A stretch of 64,000 nucleotides of DNA from Sphingopyxis italica (GTDB lineage: Bacteria > Pseudomonadota > Alphaproteobacteria > Sphingomonadales > Sphingomonadaceae), in NCBI RefSeq assembly GCF_011926545.1, contig NZ_JAATIT010000002.1, positions 669,383 to 733,382 on the forward strand, written 5' to 3'. The first letter of the stretch is position 1; every line of letters begins with the position of its first letter. Shown here piece by piece: positions 1 to 9,710 of the stretch. A program made the position numbers and the translations under genes. The notes beneath the pieces are model-generated. The model was not told the DNA's origin and made no database searches. It saw only the letters and a program-made list of their open reading frames with translations.

Positions 1-1160
1 AAAGTGCCGACTTGCCACGACAGCCCGCTTCCGCTCGCCGAGGTAAGACGGATTTCCTGAGTGATCTTGTCGAGATCGGCATCGGTAATGATTGTCGCGC
101 CTGCATCCGGAATGCCGTTGTTGGCGAGCGTGGCGCTGTAGGAAGATGACACGTCGAGGTCGAAGCCGACCGTCTGGCGATCGATGCTGGTCGTCGAGGT
201 CAGTACGGCAAAGCCCAGATCGCCCTCGACGCTGAGACTATAATCGCCGATGAACTGCGAGGTCGCGCCGGTACCGGGCGCGCGCGCCTGACGAAGTTCG
301 CCATATTTTGGCAATTGGGTGGCGAGCGAGTGATCCTGCACGGCGCTGCCGTCGGCTTCCTGCTTCTGCACCACGGCGGAAAGGCGGATTTTCCAGTTCT
401 CGCCGAGATCCACACCCAGCGCGGCGCGGCCACCATAGAAGCGCGCATCGTTGACGTCGGTCTCGCCGGTTGTGACATTGTCGATGAACCCGGGATCGCG
501 CCGATAATATCCGCTCACGCGCAGCGCTGCGGTATCGCTGACCGGGAGGTTCGTCGCGCCGCGAACACCATAGCCGATACCGCCGGCGTCCACTTCCTGC
601 GCGTCGACCTGCAAGCGGGCGGTAAAGCGGTCGGGATCGGGCGCCTTGGTGACATATTTGAATAGGCCACCGAGGCTGCCTGCCCCGTAAAGCGTGCCCT
701 GCGGGCCGCGAAGCACTTCGACGCGCTCCAGATCCTGCGGATCGAGGTCGGGAACGGTGCTGCCGCCGAAGCTATTGTTGCTGCTGCCTCCGAATGGCGA
801 GTCATCGATATAGATGCCAACGGTCGGATTGCCTCCGGTGCCGGTATTCAGGCCACGGATGGTGAGCTGGGTCGCCCCGTTGGAGAAGGACACGTTGTCG
901 ACGATCAGGCCGGGAACGCGCGCCACATAGTCGGACAATTGCGTCGCGTTGATCGCCTCGAGGGCCTCGCCGCTCACCGCGGATACGGCCGCCGGCACGT
1001 CGACAAGGCGCTGGGTGCGTTTGTTCGCGGTGACGACGATGTCGCCATCGGTGCTGTATGTCTCGGCGCCTGCGCCAGCCGCGTCCTGCGCCGCGGCGGG
1101 CTGCGCGATCGCGAGGCCCGAGCAACCTGCGATCAAGAGAAATTTAAAATGCAATGCCAT
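1..1160 (-). CDS. TonB-dependent outer-membrane receptor, N-terminal part (partial)
   Basis: This is the first 386 residues of a TonB-dependent receptor; the C-terminal barrel lies beyond the left edge. A signal peptide (MALHFKFLLIAGCSGLAIAQ, cleavage near AQA) is followed by a TonB-box-like stretch (DIVVTANKR) and a plug domain with TQLTIRGLNTG and RVEVLRGPQGTLYGAGSLGG, typical of the family. The start is the ATG whose complement is at 1158-1160. Such receptors carry large or scarce substrates across the outer membrane with energy from TonB-ExbBD. The neighbouring dehydratase, peptidases and transporter point to a peptide or amino-acid-derived ligand rather than iron, but this is inference from context only. 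Confidence 0.9.
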   Translation of the reverse strand, partial: MALHFKFLLIAGCSGLAIAQPAAAQDAAGAGAETYSTDGDIVVTANKRTQRLVDVPAAVSAVSGEALEAINATQLSDYVARVPGLIVDNVSFSNGATQLTIRGLNTGTGGNPTVGIYIDDSPFGGSSNNSFGGSTVPDLDPQDLERVEVLRGPQGTLYGAGSLGGLFKYVTKAPDPDRFTARLQVDAQEVDAGGIGYGVRGATNLPVSDTAALRVSGYYRRDPGFIDNVTTGETDVNDARFYGGRAALGVDLGENWKIRLSAVVQKQEADGSAVQDHSLATQLPKYGELRQARAPGTGATSQFIGDYSLSVEGDLGFAVLTSTTSIDRQTVGFDLDVSSSYSATLANNGIPDAGATIITDADLDKITQEIRLTSASGSGLSWQVGT

Positions 1161-1377
1161 GCGAATCCCCACCTTTGTTAAGCCGTCGGCCCGCGCATGC
1201 GCGTCACGCTGATGCACTGAGACGAGACACTGTCGATCACCTGTTCCTTGCGCTGTCGGCGCCGACGCTTTTGGCTGCGCCTTTACGTTTCGACGGTCAT
1301 CAACCAAACATGTCGTCCGCGAAATGCCCATGCCGAAAAACTAGGGTAGCTATTAGCTGGAGCAATGACGGCGCTGC

Positions 1378-2652
1378 TCAGGGCCGTACATCGCCGCCGA
1401 GCATCGGATAAAATTCCTCGTCGGGCAGCAGAGACCCGCCGGTCGCCCACGCGACATGTGTCGCGTCGCGGAGATCCGGCCGCCGAGAAAGAAAGGGAAT
1501 GACCGCCGCCAGGGCCGACGCCGCCGAAGGCTCCAGCCGCATCTGCGCCTCGCGCCACGCTCGCCGGACCCAGACGATCATTTCGTCGTCGGGAACCGCG
1601 ACGACGGCGTCGATCGCGGACCCGACCGTATCCAGCACAAGCTGGGAGGCGAGCGGAACCGCGAGTCCGTCGGCGATCGTGCTGTTACGAAGCCCGAGGT
1701 CATAGACCGAAACCGGCCTGCCTTCGCCCGCCTCCAGCGCCGCGAACATGCAGGCCGAACTGGTGGGCTCGACAAAGACGCAGACCGCCGCCGGCCCCAG
1801 ATGCGCCTTCAGACCGAAGGCGATGCCGCCGGGCGCGCCGCCCACACCGCACGGCAGGTAGACGACGACCGGCGCATCGGGCGTGGGCTCGATCCCGCGT
1901 TCGCGCAATTGCCCGATCAGTTCCTCCGCACCGACGGCATAGCCGACCAGGAGCTCGCGCGACGCCTCGTCGTCGATGAAATGATGCGACTGCAAGCGGG
2001 CGGCTTCCCGCCCGCGCCCGACGGTTTCGGTGTAATCACAGTCGTGCTCGATGACCTCTGCGCCAAGGGCGCGGAGGCGATCCTTCTTCCATTGCTTCGC
2101 ATCGAACGACATGTGGATGATCGCCTCGAGCCCGAAGGCGCGCGCAACGATCCCGATACTGAACCCAAGATTGCCGGTGCTGGCCACGGCGACTGTATGA
2201 CACGACAGTTTTTCCCGCGCCCCCGCCGACGCCAGTATCTCATAATCCCCGCCGTCCGAGACGAGGCCTTCGTCGACCGCCAGCCTTTCGATATGGCACA
2301 GCAGTTCATAGACCCCGCCGCGCGCCTTGATCGAGCCTGTCACCGGTAGCAGGCTGTCAGCCTTGACGAGGAGTGGCACCTCGCCAGGCGACAGCGGATA
2401 GAGATTGAGGGGGGACCAGATTTGCCCGTTCCAGCCGTCCGCCGGAAAAAGCGCTTGCAGCGCAGACCGGAAACGATCGAGCCGCTCGCGTGCGACGGCG
2501 ACGTCCGCGAGCGAAACCTGCCCGCCTGCCGCGGCGATCATTTGGGGCGCAGGATTGAGCCAAACGGCGCCCGCGCCTTCTTGGAGGGGCGATGTGCCCC
2601 AGACTCCGGCCGCCGGCGCGCCGATCGCAGGTATGAATCGATCGTTGGTCAT
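1378..2652 (-). CDS. dsdA: D-serine dehydratase-like PLP enzyme (DsdA family)
   Basis: The 424-residue protein matches the fold-type II PLP D-serine ammonia-lyase family, which converts D-serine to pyruvate and ammonia in the cytoplasm. The PLP lysine is K109 in VTGSIKARGGVYELL, preceded by VKADSLLP. Other family signatures are STGNLGFSIGI, a cofactor-loop-like LPCGVGGAPGGIAFGLK, and RLEPSAASALA near the C-terminus. The start at 2652 is chosen over an upstream in-frame ATG because AAGAAGA lies just before it. Length is close to E. coli DsdA (about 440). It stands alone on the minus strand between the TonB receptor and the divergent DUF885 gene. Activity on D-threonine or related D-amino acids is possible. 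Confidence 0.82.
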   Translation of the reverse strand: MTNDRFIPAIGAPAAGVWGTSPLQEGAGAVWLNPAPQMIAAAGGQVSLADVAVARERLDRFRSALQALFPADGWNGQIWSPLNLYPLSPGEVPLLVKADSLLPVTGSIKARGGVYELLCHIERLAVDEGLVSDGGDYEILASAGAREKLSCHTVAVASTGNLGFSIGIVARAFGLEAIIHMSFDAKQWKKDRLRALGAEVIEHDCDYTETVGRGREAARLQSHHFIDDEASRELLVGYAVGAEELIGQLRERGIEPTPDAPVVVYLPCGVGGAPGGIAFGLKAHLGPAAVCVFVEPTSSACMFAALEAGEGRPVSVYDLGLRNSTIADGLAVPLASQLVLDTVGSAIDAVVAVPDDEMIVWVRRAWREAQMRLEPSAASALAAVIPFLSRRPDLRDATHVAWATGGSLLPDEEFYPMLGGDVRP

Positions 2653-2966
2653 TCTTCTTCTTATTACCCCATTTGTATCGAGACCTGCCGATACCCGCAG
2701 CGTCGCGATCATCTCGAATGGCGGACATCGAACGCGTACTCCGGTCCGAAAGGCCTCCTCATCATCCGGTGACTTCCAGCCCGCGGCGACAACCGCAACG
2801 GAGGATATCTATTGCGCTCATTAGTCGGCTCGAACGCCCAAGTGATCAGGTCCTTTCCTGGTTCGCGTCCCCGGCTAATGGCGGCAATAGCATTGCTGAT
2901 TTGCGACGCGGCTTGCCATCGCCTTGGAAGAGGATCGCCCCCCGTGCCCGCAACTTGAAAGTCCTT
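2653..2966. other. Divergent intergenic region between dsdA-like and DUF885 genes
   Basis: These 314 bases separate the two divergent start codons and must hold both promoters. Open frames run through the region, but I find no ribosome-binding site or recognisable domain in them. I see no clear palindromic operator either. Confidence 0.5.
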
Positions 2967-4703
2967 ATGCCCAACGATCTTCCCAACGCAGGCTTGTTGC
3001 TCGAGAATATCGCCGAGGGCCTGCTGTCGGCCTATCCTGAGAACGCCACGCATCTCGGCCTCGACAATGGCACGAGGGCGAGCCTGAGGCGCCGGCTGGC
3101 GGATCGCTCTCCCGAAGGCGTAACGCAGATCGCCGGTCGGGCGACCGAATGGCTCGAAGCGCTCAATCGGCTGCCGCCCCACGCCCTTTCGCCCGCCGAG
3201 CGGAGCGACGTGGACGTCGCGCGCACGGCGCTTCAACTCGCCGTCGAGGGCTTTGCCTTCGGTTTCGGCGATATCTCGGCGCTCAGCGTCAATTTTTCCC
3301 ATCGCAACACGCCCTATGTCGTGGCCCAGAATACCGGCGCGTTCGTCGAAACCCCTGAATTTCTCGCAAGCCAGCACCGGTTGGCCGGCGCCGACGATAC
3401 TGATGCCTATCTCGACCGGCTCGCCGCTTATGGCGCCGCGCTGGACGGCGAAACGGAGCGCATCACCCGCGACGGCGCGCGCGGCGTGACCCTCCCCTCC
3501 TTCCTGATCGGGAAAACCATCGCGCAGCTGCGCGCGGGGCTCGCGCGCGACATCGACGAATGGCAGGTGGTGCGTTCGCTGGTGGAGAAGCTTGAAACGC
3601 CGGCCGCCCCGCAACTCGGCCATGCCCGTTCGATCGCCCGCGACCGCATCGCGCCGGCAGTCGCGCGGCAGATCTCCGCGCTCACCGCCCTGCAGCCGGA
3701 CGCGACGGACGACGCCGGGGCGTGGAAGCTTCCCGATGGCGACGCATATTATGCCTGGTCGCTGCGCGCGTCGACGACCACCGCGATGTCCCCCGACGAG
3801 GTTCACCAGCTCGGGCTCGAGCAGGTCCGAGACCTTCACGGTCGCATGGACACGCTACTACGCCGCCAAGGCCTGTCCGGGGGCAGTGTCCCCGAGCGCA
3901 TGGCGACACTCTCGCGTTCTCCCGACAATCTCTTTCCGAATACAGCCGCCGGGCGCGAGCAACTGCTCGTTTATCTCTCGCGGCTCACCGACGGAATTCG
4001 CGAACAGATGCCGCGCGCGTTTCGCACGCTGGTTCCAGGCCGGCTCGAAATCCGGCGAATCTCCCCCGATATCGAGCAGGGCGCGCCAGACGGCTATGCG
4101 GGGCCCGGCTCGATCGACGGCGCGATACCAGGTCACTATTTTATCAATCTTCGCGATACCGCGATCTGGCCTCGCTTCGCGCTGCCAACCCTTACCTATC
4201 ATGAGGGCATTCCCGGCCATGTCTGGCAAGGCGAATATGCCAACCGGCTGCCGCTGTTGCGCTCGCTGCTTTCGTTCAGCGCCTATGCCGAGGGCTGGGC
4301 GCTCTATGCCGAACAGCTTGCCGATGAACTGGGCGCCTATGAGGACGACCCGCTTGGGCAGCTCGGCTATCTTCAGTCGCTCTGCTTTCGCGCCTGTCGC
4401 CTGGTGGTCGATACGGGCCTCCATGCGAAGCGCTGGTCACGGGAACGGGCGATCGGCTGGTTCGCCGAGCACAGCGGGTCTCCCGATTCTCAGATCGCCG
4501 GGGAGGTCGATCGCTATTGCGTCTGGCCGGCCCAATGCTGCAGCTACAAGATCGGCCATAACGAAATGAACCGGATCCGCGATGCGGCGCGCCGCGCGCA
4601 GGGAGCCGATTTCGACCTGCGCAGCTTCAATGATGCGCTGGTCCAGTGCGGCAATGTACCGCTGACGATGCTCGACGGGATTGTGGCAGGCAGCCTTGTC
4701 TAA
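2967..4703 (+). CDS. DUF885 family metallopeptidase-like protein
   Basis: The 578-residue protein belongs to the DUF885 family, whose hallmark is HEGxPGH, here HEGIPGH at residues 412-418 in LTYHEGIPGHVWQGEY. Downstream blocks FSAYAEGWALYAEQLADELG and RACRLVVDTGLH are also typical. DUF885 proteins are presumed zinc peptidases acting on short peptides; few have been tested. The start is the ATG at 2967 (MPNDLPNAG), where family similarity begins; the frame is open further upstream without a better start. There is no signal peptide, so it is probably cytoplasmic, unlike the second DUF885 protein at 58766. Its 3' end overlaps the convergent transporter gene by four bases. Confidence 0.85.
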   Translation: MPNDLPNAGLLLENIAEGLLSAYPENATHLGLDNGTRASLRRRLADRSPEGVTQIAGRATEWLEALNRLPPHALSPAERSDVDVARTALQLAVEGFAFGFGDISALSVNFSHRNTPYVVAQNTGAFVETPEFLASQHRLAGADDTDAYLDRLAAYGAALDGETERITRDGARGVTLPSFLIGKTIAQLRAGLARDIDEWQVVRSLVEKLETPAAPQLGHARSIARDRIAPAVARQISALTALQPDATDDAGAWKLPDGDAYYAWSLRASTTTAMSPDEVHQLGLEQVRDLHGRMDTLLRRQGLSGGSVPERMATLSRSPDNLFPNTAAGREQLLVYLSRLTDGIREQMPRAFRTLVPGRLEIRRISPDIEQGAPDGYAGPGSIDGAIPGHYFINLRDTAIWPRFALPTLTYHEGIPGHVWQGEYANRLPLLRSLLSFSAYAEGWALYAEQLADELGAYEDDPLGQLGYLQSLCFRACRLVVDTGLHAKRWSRERAIGWFAEHSGSPDSQIAGEVDRYCVWPAQCCSYKIGHNEMNRIRDAARRAQGADFDLRSFNDALVQCGNVPLTMLDGIVAGSLV

Positions 4704-6082
4704 ACCGCGGCGGCGGGTTCCGGGCGCGTCTCGTCGGGCATGTCTGCGGTGTCCTGCCCCATGGGCAGGACGGTCCGGAAGAGGAAAAAGCTCCCGATCA
4801 GGGTCAGAATGCATGGCACCGCGGTATAACCGAGCCGGAGGCCAAAAAGCGCCGTTTCGGTCTGCGCCGCACCGCCGGACTGAAATCCGATCAACGCGAG
4901 AAACTGTCCCGACACGAGCGATCCCGCCGACCCGCCCAGCTTGATCGCCGCGACCATGATACCGAGGTAAAATCCGAGCGCGATGGTGAGCCCGACGTTC
5001 GTCGGCATGCGCGCGGCGGTAAGGATGGCGGTCTGAATGAGGACGCCGATGACCCCGGCACCGAAACCCATGATGCTGATTGCGGCGACGGTCATCCACA
5101 CGGGGCCGTAGCTTGCGAAGAACATCGCGAGCAGCGCGGCGACCGAGAGCAGGTTGCAAGCGCGCATCGAGGGAATCGTCTGGTAGCGGCGGGCCAGGAA
5201 GGGGGATGCGAGCATGCCCGCGACAACCGACAGCCCCAGCGCGGCTTGGAGAAGCGACAAGGTCGCGGCCGAACCACCCAGAACATATTGGTTCGCGAAG
5301 GGAAGAAAGCCCATCTGGATGGTGATGCTGCCGTTGAGGCATACGACCAGGGCGACGAGACTGTAGAAGGCGCTATTGTTCCCGGTGGCCTTGAGCGACT
5401 CCCAAGTCGACAGGCCCTGGGTGTCCACCGTTGCCGCGCGAACGGGTACGCGCCGGGTCATCGCGATGAATGCCGCCAGGACCACGGCGGCGAAGGCTGC
5501 GATTTGTACCGACATCACCAGATAGGCGCCCTCGCCGCCACCCGCGTGATCGATGAGCAGCGGGATGAGCGCGCTGGCCGGAACGGTCAGGATCTGCGCG
5601 GTGATCGCCGCCATGGCGAGCAGCTTGCTGAGTTCCACCGGGTTCGAGGTCATCTCGGTCGCGAGCGCAAATTGCGAAATGCCGATACCGGTGTGGGCGA
5701 TCGATGAGATGATCAGCAGAACGATGGCGAGACTGACGATCGCCGTCATCGACAGGCTGCTCGGGATCGCGAAGACGGCGACAAGGCTTCCGACATAAGC
5801 GAGCCCCGATATCACCAGTATCGGCCAGCGCCGGCGCATCCGCACCGCGAGCCGGTCGATCCAGCCGCCCAGCATCGGGTCGATCAAGGCATCCCAGACT
5901 TTGGGCAGCGCGACCGCCAGACCCGCCAGCGTCGCCCGGACGCCGAGTATTTCGGTCAGATAGTAGAGCAGGAAGAGGTTGATCGGTAACGAGCCGACCG
6001 ACACTGCGACGTTGCACAGCGCATATCCGAACGAACGGAGCCGCATTGTCATCATCCGCTTCGTTGCATTTTCCTGAATCAC
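4700..6082 (-). CDS. MFS transporter of the GPH (MFS_2) type
   Basis: About 460 residues with twelve hydrophobic segments. The N-terminal block FGYALCNVAVSVGSLPINLF and KVWDALIDPMLGGWIDR resemble the glycoside-pentoside-hexuronide:cation symporter branch, in which the first-loop aspartates serve cation coupling. It sits in the inner membrane. The GTG start at 6082 overlaps the stop of the upstream peptidase gene (GTGA), suggesting translational coupling; an ATG eight codons further in is an alternative. It is the last gene of a four-gene overlapping run, so it probably imports the substrate or product of the hydrolases encoded before it. Substrate cannot be read from sequence. Confidence 0.82.
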   Translation of the reverse strand: MIQENATKRMMTMRLRSFGYALCNVAVSVGSLPINLFLLYYLTEILGVRATLAGLAVALPKVWDALIDPMLGGWIDRLAVRMRRRWPILVISGLAYVGSLVAVFAIPSSLSMTAIVSLAIVLLIISSIAHTGIGISQFALATEMTSNPVELSKLLAMAAITAQILTVPASALIPLLIDHAGGGEGAYLVMSVQIAAFAAVVLAAFIAMTRRVPVRAATVDTQGLSTWESLKATGNNSAFYSLVALVVCLNGSITIQMGFLPFANQYVLGGSAATLSLLQAALGLSVVAGMLASPFLARRYQTIPSMRACNLLSVAALLAMFFASYGPVWMTVAAISIMGFGAGVIGVLIQTAILTAARMPTNVGLTIALGFYLGIMVAAIKLGGSAGSLVSGQFLALIGFQSGGAAQTETALFGLRLGYTAVPCILTLIGSFFLFRTVLPMGQDTADMPDETRPEPAAAV

Positions 6083-8187
6083 GGCACTGTTCCATTCTGA
6101 GGTCGCGTCATTTCGCTAAGCGGCGGCCCGTCCGCGCCGCGCCGGTCAACGGTAACGGGTTCGATCGCGCGGCCCAACTTTCGTTCGAAGAAGTCGGCGA
6201 TAGCGTCGAAGAGGGTAGCGCACGAACTCGCCAGCTGAAGGTCATGCTGTTCGCGTTCGATCAGCAACATCTCGATCGCGGCGTCACTCTCCCGCCGCAG
6301 CGCCTCGCGAAGATCGATCGTCTGCTGGAGCGGCACAACGCGATCGTCGGTGGCGTGGATGAGAAGCGCCGGAGAACGCCAGGACGCGGTATCCGAGACT
6401 GGCGACGCCGATCTCGCTAGCCTGGCCGGGGCGGAATCCTGTTCGGCTTCGGGAAAGAGCGCCGACCAGTCGGCAACGCCCGCGCAAACCACACCGGCGG
6501 CGTATAAATGCGAAGCGCGCGCCAGTCCTAGGGACACGAGCAGGCCGCCGTAACTGACGCCATAGGCCCCGACGCGGTTCGGGTCGACCTCCGCTCGGCC
6601 GCGCAGGAAATGCGCGGCGGCCTCGACGTCCAGATATTCGCTGGCGCCGCTCAGCCCGAAATCGGCAGGTTCTCGGAATGACAGTCCATAGCCCGTGCCG
6701 CCCCGATAATTCACGCTCAGCACCGCGAAACCGCGATCGACCAGCAGCTGGTTCAGCCCGTACTGCTGGTGATAGGTCTCGATGACATGCCAAGCGCCCA
6801 GCATCTGTCGTGCGGGGCCGCCGTGGAAATGAACAATCGCCGGGACAGGCTGCGCCGCGTCCGCGCCCTGGGGCAGGTAGAGCTGGGCGTGGATATCGGT
6901 ACCGTCGCGTGCTTGAAAACACAGCTGCTCGGGCGGCGCGAGGTCGGCAAGCCAGCGCGGTAACGGAGAAGCCAGACAACGAAGGCGCCGGTCGCCATCG
7001 ATTGCGACCGGCCGCAGAGGATTGGCCGAACTGGACTGCAGCGCGAAGACCCGGCCGTTCCGACACGCCACCGGGCGGTCCGTCACCGCGTCTGCGTTTG
7101 TCAAGGCAACGGGCGCGCCCTTGCCCGGCTCGAGCCGCCAAAGACGGCGGCCGTCTAGGTTGCCGTGGTTCGAGGAGAAAAGGAGCGACCGGCGATCAGG
7201 GCATGACGCGACGCTGAAGATTTCGCCTTGGCCCGGCGTCAGGTTTGCGACCGCGCCTGTCGCGACGTCGACCGAGTGGAGCTGGAGCCAGCCCGTTCGT
7301 TCCCAGCCGAAGATGATCGTCCCGTTGGTCCGCCAAAGCAGCGCGGGACCGTGCTCGAACGAACGGAAAACGCTGCCAGGGCCAGTATATGCGGTCCAGA
7401 TGCAGCGGCTCGCGGAGTGGCCAACCCCTGCCGTCCGGATCGACCAGGGCAGACCCTCGGGCCGGCCCGAGTAGGTTTCGGCGTCCGGCTCGAGCAGGCG
7501 AATGAAGGCGACGCCCGCTCCGTCCGCCGACCATGCCGCCGCGATGTCGAACGCGCCGTCGTTGTCGATCCACGACAGGCTTCGCTCGGCCAGATCGAAC
7601 ACGCCGATCCGGCTTTGCCCGTCGTGCGCGCTGGCAAAGGCGATCTTATCGCCGCGCGGCGACCAGCTGAGACCAGAGATCGTCCCGGCTACGCTGCACG
7701 CCGTAAAGGGGGGATGCAGCGCGTCGATCCGCGCGATACGCAGATCTTGCGCATCGACGAAGGCGATGCTGTGCCCGGCAGGAGATACGAGAGGCGCATA
7801 GCCTGCCGCGATGGTGCGGGTATCCCCGCTTTCGATCACTGTGAGCCGGATCTCCGCAGGCGCAGCCCCCTCTCCGTCGCCCCTCAGATCGGGCGCGCGG
7901 CCGCCGGTCGTGATCGATCCTGCGACATAGAGAAGGGCGGCGCTCCCCAGCCCCCATTGCAGGTCGGCGAGGAGGAGGCCGTCATCGCGCGTATGGTCGG
8001 TAATTCGGCGGAGGCCGGTATCGCCATCGGCGGGGTTCGCGATCCAGATGTTCCGGCGGCCCGCGTCGTTCGCCACCCATGCCGCCTGCCGCCCGTCGGG
8101 CGTGGCGCAAAGATGGCTGGGGAACGGGAGAGACAGGATAGCACGCGTCGACAAGGACCGGCCGGACGAGAAGCCTGCACTTGTCAT
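6079..8187 (-). CDS. S9 family peptidase (acylaminoacyl-peptidase/dipeptidyl-peptidase-like)
   Basis: The 702-residue protein has an N-terminal beta-propeller region with repeated TolB/WD-like blades (for example LSWSPRGDKIAFASA) and a C-terminal alpha/beta-hydrolase domain. The nucleophile is S545 in GVSYGG, the acid is D614 or D615 in HATDDRVVP, and H648 in EREQHDL is the likely catalytic histidine. The usual GEGH context of that histidine is altered to EREQHD. HFHGGPARQ forms the oxyanion block. There is no signal peptide, so a cytoplasmic oligopeptidase is likely. Its ATG overlaps the stop of the S12 hydrolase gene (ATGA) and its stop overlaps the transporter start. Confidence 0.88.
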   Translation of the reverse strand: MTSAGFSSGRSLSTRAILSLPFPSHLCATPDGRQAAWVANDAGRRNIWIANPADGDTGLRRITDHTRDDGLLLADLQWGLGSAALLYVAGSITTGGRAPDLRGDGEGAAPAEIRLTVIESGDTRTIAAGYAPLVSPAGHSIAFVDAQDLRIARIDALHPPFTACSVAGTISGLSWSPRGDKIAFASAHDGQSRIGVFDLAERSLSWIDNDGAFDIAAAWSADGAGVAFIRLLEPDAETYSGRPEGLPWSIRTAGVGHSASRCIWTAYTGPGSVFRSFEHGPALLWRTNGTIIFGWERTGWLQLHSVDVATGAVANLTPGQGEIFSVASCPDRRSLLFSSNHGNLDGRRLWRLEPGKGAPVALTNADAVTDRPVACRNGRVFALQSSSANPLRPVAIDGDRRLRCLASPLPRWLADLAPPEQLCFQARDGTDIHAQLYLPQGADAAQPVPAIVHFHGGPARQMLGAWHVIETYHQQYGLNQLLVDRGFAVLSVNYRGGTGYGLSFREPADFGLSGASEYLDVEAAAHFLRGRAEVDPNRVGAYGVSYGGLLVSLGLARASHLYAAGVVCAGVADWSALFPEAEQDSAPARLARSASPVSDTASWRSPALLIHATDDRVVPLQQTIDLREALRRESDAAIEMLLIEREQHDLQLASSCATLFDAIADFFERKLGRAIEPVTVDRRGADGPPLSEMTRPQNGTVP

Positions 8188-9710
8188 GCCGTCGGAACGA
8201 ACCCGAGATGATGATAATCGAAGCTGAAATCGGCAAGCGGCGACAGTGCCTTCATCGTGACGGCGGAGACGGTCCCGCTCGACACGGCGAACGTCACGAT
8301 CGCATCTTCGCCCACCCCATATGCAAAGCGCGTGCGGAAACTGTCGGTCCCGAACGGTTCGAGCTCGCTCACGAAAGCCGGCGTGGGAAGGAAATCGATG
8401 GCCAGCTTCCCGCCCGCTTCTGTGACGAGAATGTCTCCGTACCAGGAATCGCGATAGCGACCCGCATAGGCTTGAAGCGGAAGCGAGGCCGTGCCCTCCG
8501 GCGCGGGGAAGTCACCCTCCCCCAAGGCCCGCCTCACCTCGGCCTGTCCCTCGGCGATGGCGTGTCTTGCCGCCGCCAGCCAATCGAAAGGCGGCGCACC
8601 GAGCAGAATGTCGAGAATGGCGTAACGCAGTGCCGAGAGCGCGTCCGCCTCGGCGGAGTTGGTATACAGGCCGATCGCGATGCCGTCGTCGGGCAGCAGC
8701 GCGGTTCGTGTCACCTGGCCCGCTAGCTGCCCGCCATGGGTCAACATGCGGTGGCCGCGAAAATCGGCCACGCCCCAACCGAGCGCATAAGCCTCCATCA
8801 CGGTCCGATGCGGGGCATCGGGCATCGGACCGGGGCCACTCGAAATGATCGTCTGCGGCGTCCACATCTCGTTCGCCTGCGTTTCACTCCATAGTCTGCG
8901 CCCGTCGGGCAGCGCACCGCGGCCTAGCTGGACATGAAGCCAGGCCAGCATTTCGGCCGGACTTGCCACGATGCCGCCCGCCGGCCCGTTGACGCTCGTC
9001 TCATCGGCAGCCACCGGCACGACCGGTCCCATGCCGATCACCGGTGGACCGAGCCGCGAATGACGACCGGCGACGTTACCTCCTTGTACGAGGGTCGGAT
9101 CGCCGACCGCGCCGGTCATGCCGAGCGGCGCAAAGACACGCTGGGCGACGAAGTCGCTCCATGCGAGGCCTGTCACCGCCTTGAGCACCAGACCCGCGAC
9201 GATGTAGAGGCAATTGTCATATGCGTAGCCCGATCGGAAGCCGCGCTCGGGCTTGAAGTGGCGCAGCGAGCGGAGCACGTCTTCGGCCGTGAAATGGCTG
9301 CGCCGCACCTGGGCCAGGTCGCCGGCGCCGAGCGGCAGTCCGCTGCGATGGACGAGCAGGTCGCGTATCGTCATCGCGTGCGTGGCGACCGGATCGTGCA
9401 TCTCGAAATCGGGGAGATAGCGGATGACGGGATCGTCCCAGCCTATGCGGCCCTCGTCGACCAGGATCGCGAGACAGGCGGCCAGAAACGCCTTGCTGTT
9501 CGAGGCGATGGCGAAGCGGGTATCTAGGTCGACTCGCTCGGACTTGCCCGCGACACGATATCCGAATGCCCTGAGGAAATCGGGTTGGTCCGGCCGCACG
9601 ACGACGATTGCCGCGCCCGGTATCTCAAATGCGTCCATGAAGCTTTCGACGCATTCGCCGATCGCCGCCTCGACCGCCTGTGGCTCGACTAAGGAAAAAC
9701 TGCTTGGCAT
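8184..9710 (-). CDS. Serine hydrolase of the class C beta-lactamase / S12 family
   Basis: The 508-residue protein has the three S12 active-site motifs: SNSK (S70, K73) in FAIASNSKAFLAA, YDN (Y164-N166), and HGG at 325-327 in place of KTG. A C-terminal lipocalin-like domain follows, as in D-aminopeptidases and related esterases. Family members act on D-amino-acid peptides, beta-lactams or esters. The start at 9710 overlaps the upstream stop (ATGA). I see no strong signal peptide. Together with the D-serine-dehydratase-like gene this favours a D-aminopeptidase-type function over antibiotic resistance, but that is inference. Confidence 0.85.
   Translation of the reverse strand: MPSSFSLVEPQAVEAAIGECVESFMDAFEIPGAAIVVVRPDQPDFLRAFGYRVAGKSERVDLDTRFAIASNSKAFLAACLAILVDEGRIGWDDPVIRYLPDFEMHDPVATHAMTIRDLLVHRSGLPLGAGDLAQVRRSHFTAEDVLRSLRHFKPERGFRSGYAYDNCLYIVAGLVLKAVTGLAWSDFVAQRVFAPLGMTGAVGDPTLVQGGNVAGRHSRLGPPVIGMGPVVPVAADETSVNGPAGGIVASPAEMLAWLHVQLGRGALPDGRRLWSETQANEMWTPQTIISSGPGPMPDAPHRTVMEAYALGWGVADFRGHRMLTHGGQLAGQVTRTALLPDDGIAIGLYTNSAEADALSALRYAILDILLGAPPFDWLAAARHAIAEGQAEVRRALGEGDFPAPEGTASLPLQAYAGRYRDSWYGDILVTEAGGKLAIDFLPTPAFVSELEPFGTDSFRTRFAYGVGEDAIVTFAVSSGTVSAVTMKALSPLADFSFDYHHLGFVPTA

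Noticed and set aside
8184..9710. S12 hydrolase as an AmpC-type beta-lactamase
   Set aside because: SxxK and YxN are shared with esterases and D-aminopeptidases; HGG replaces KTG, no signal peptide is evident, and the context is catabolic.
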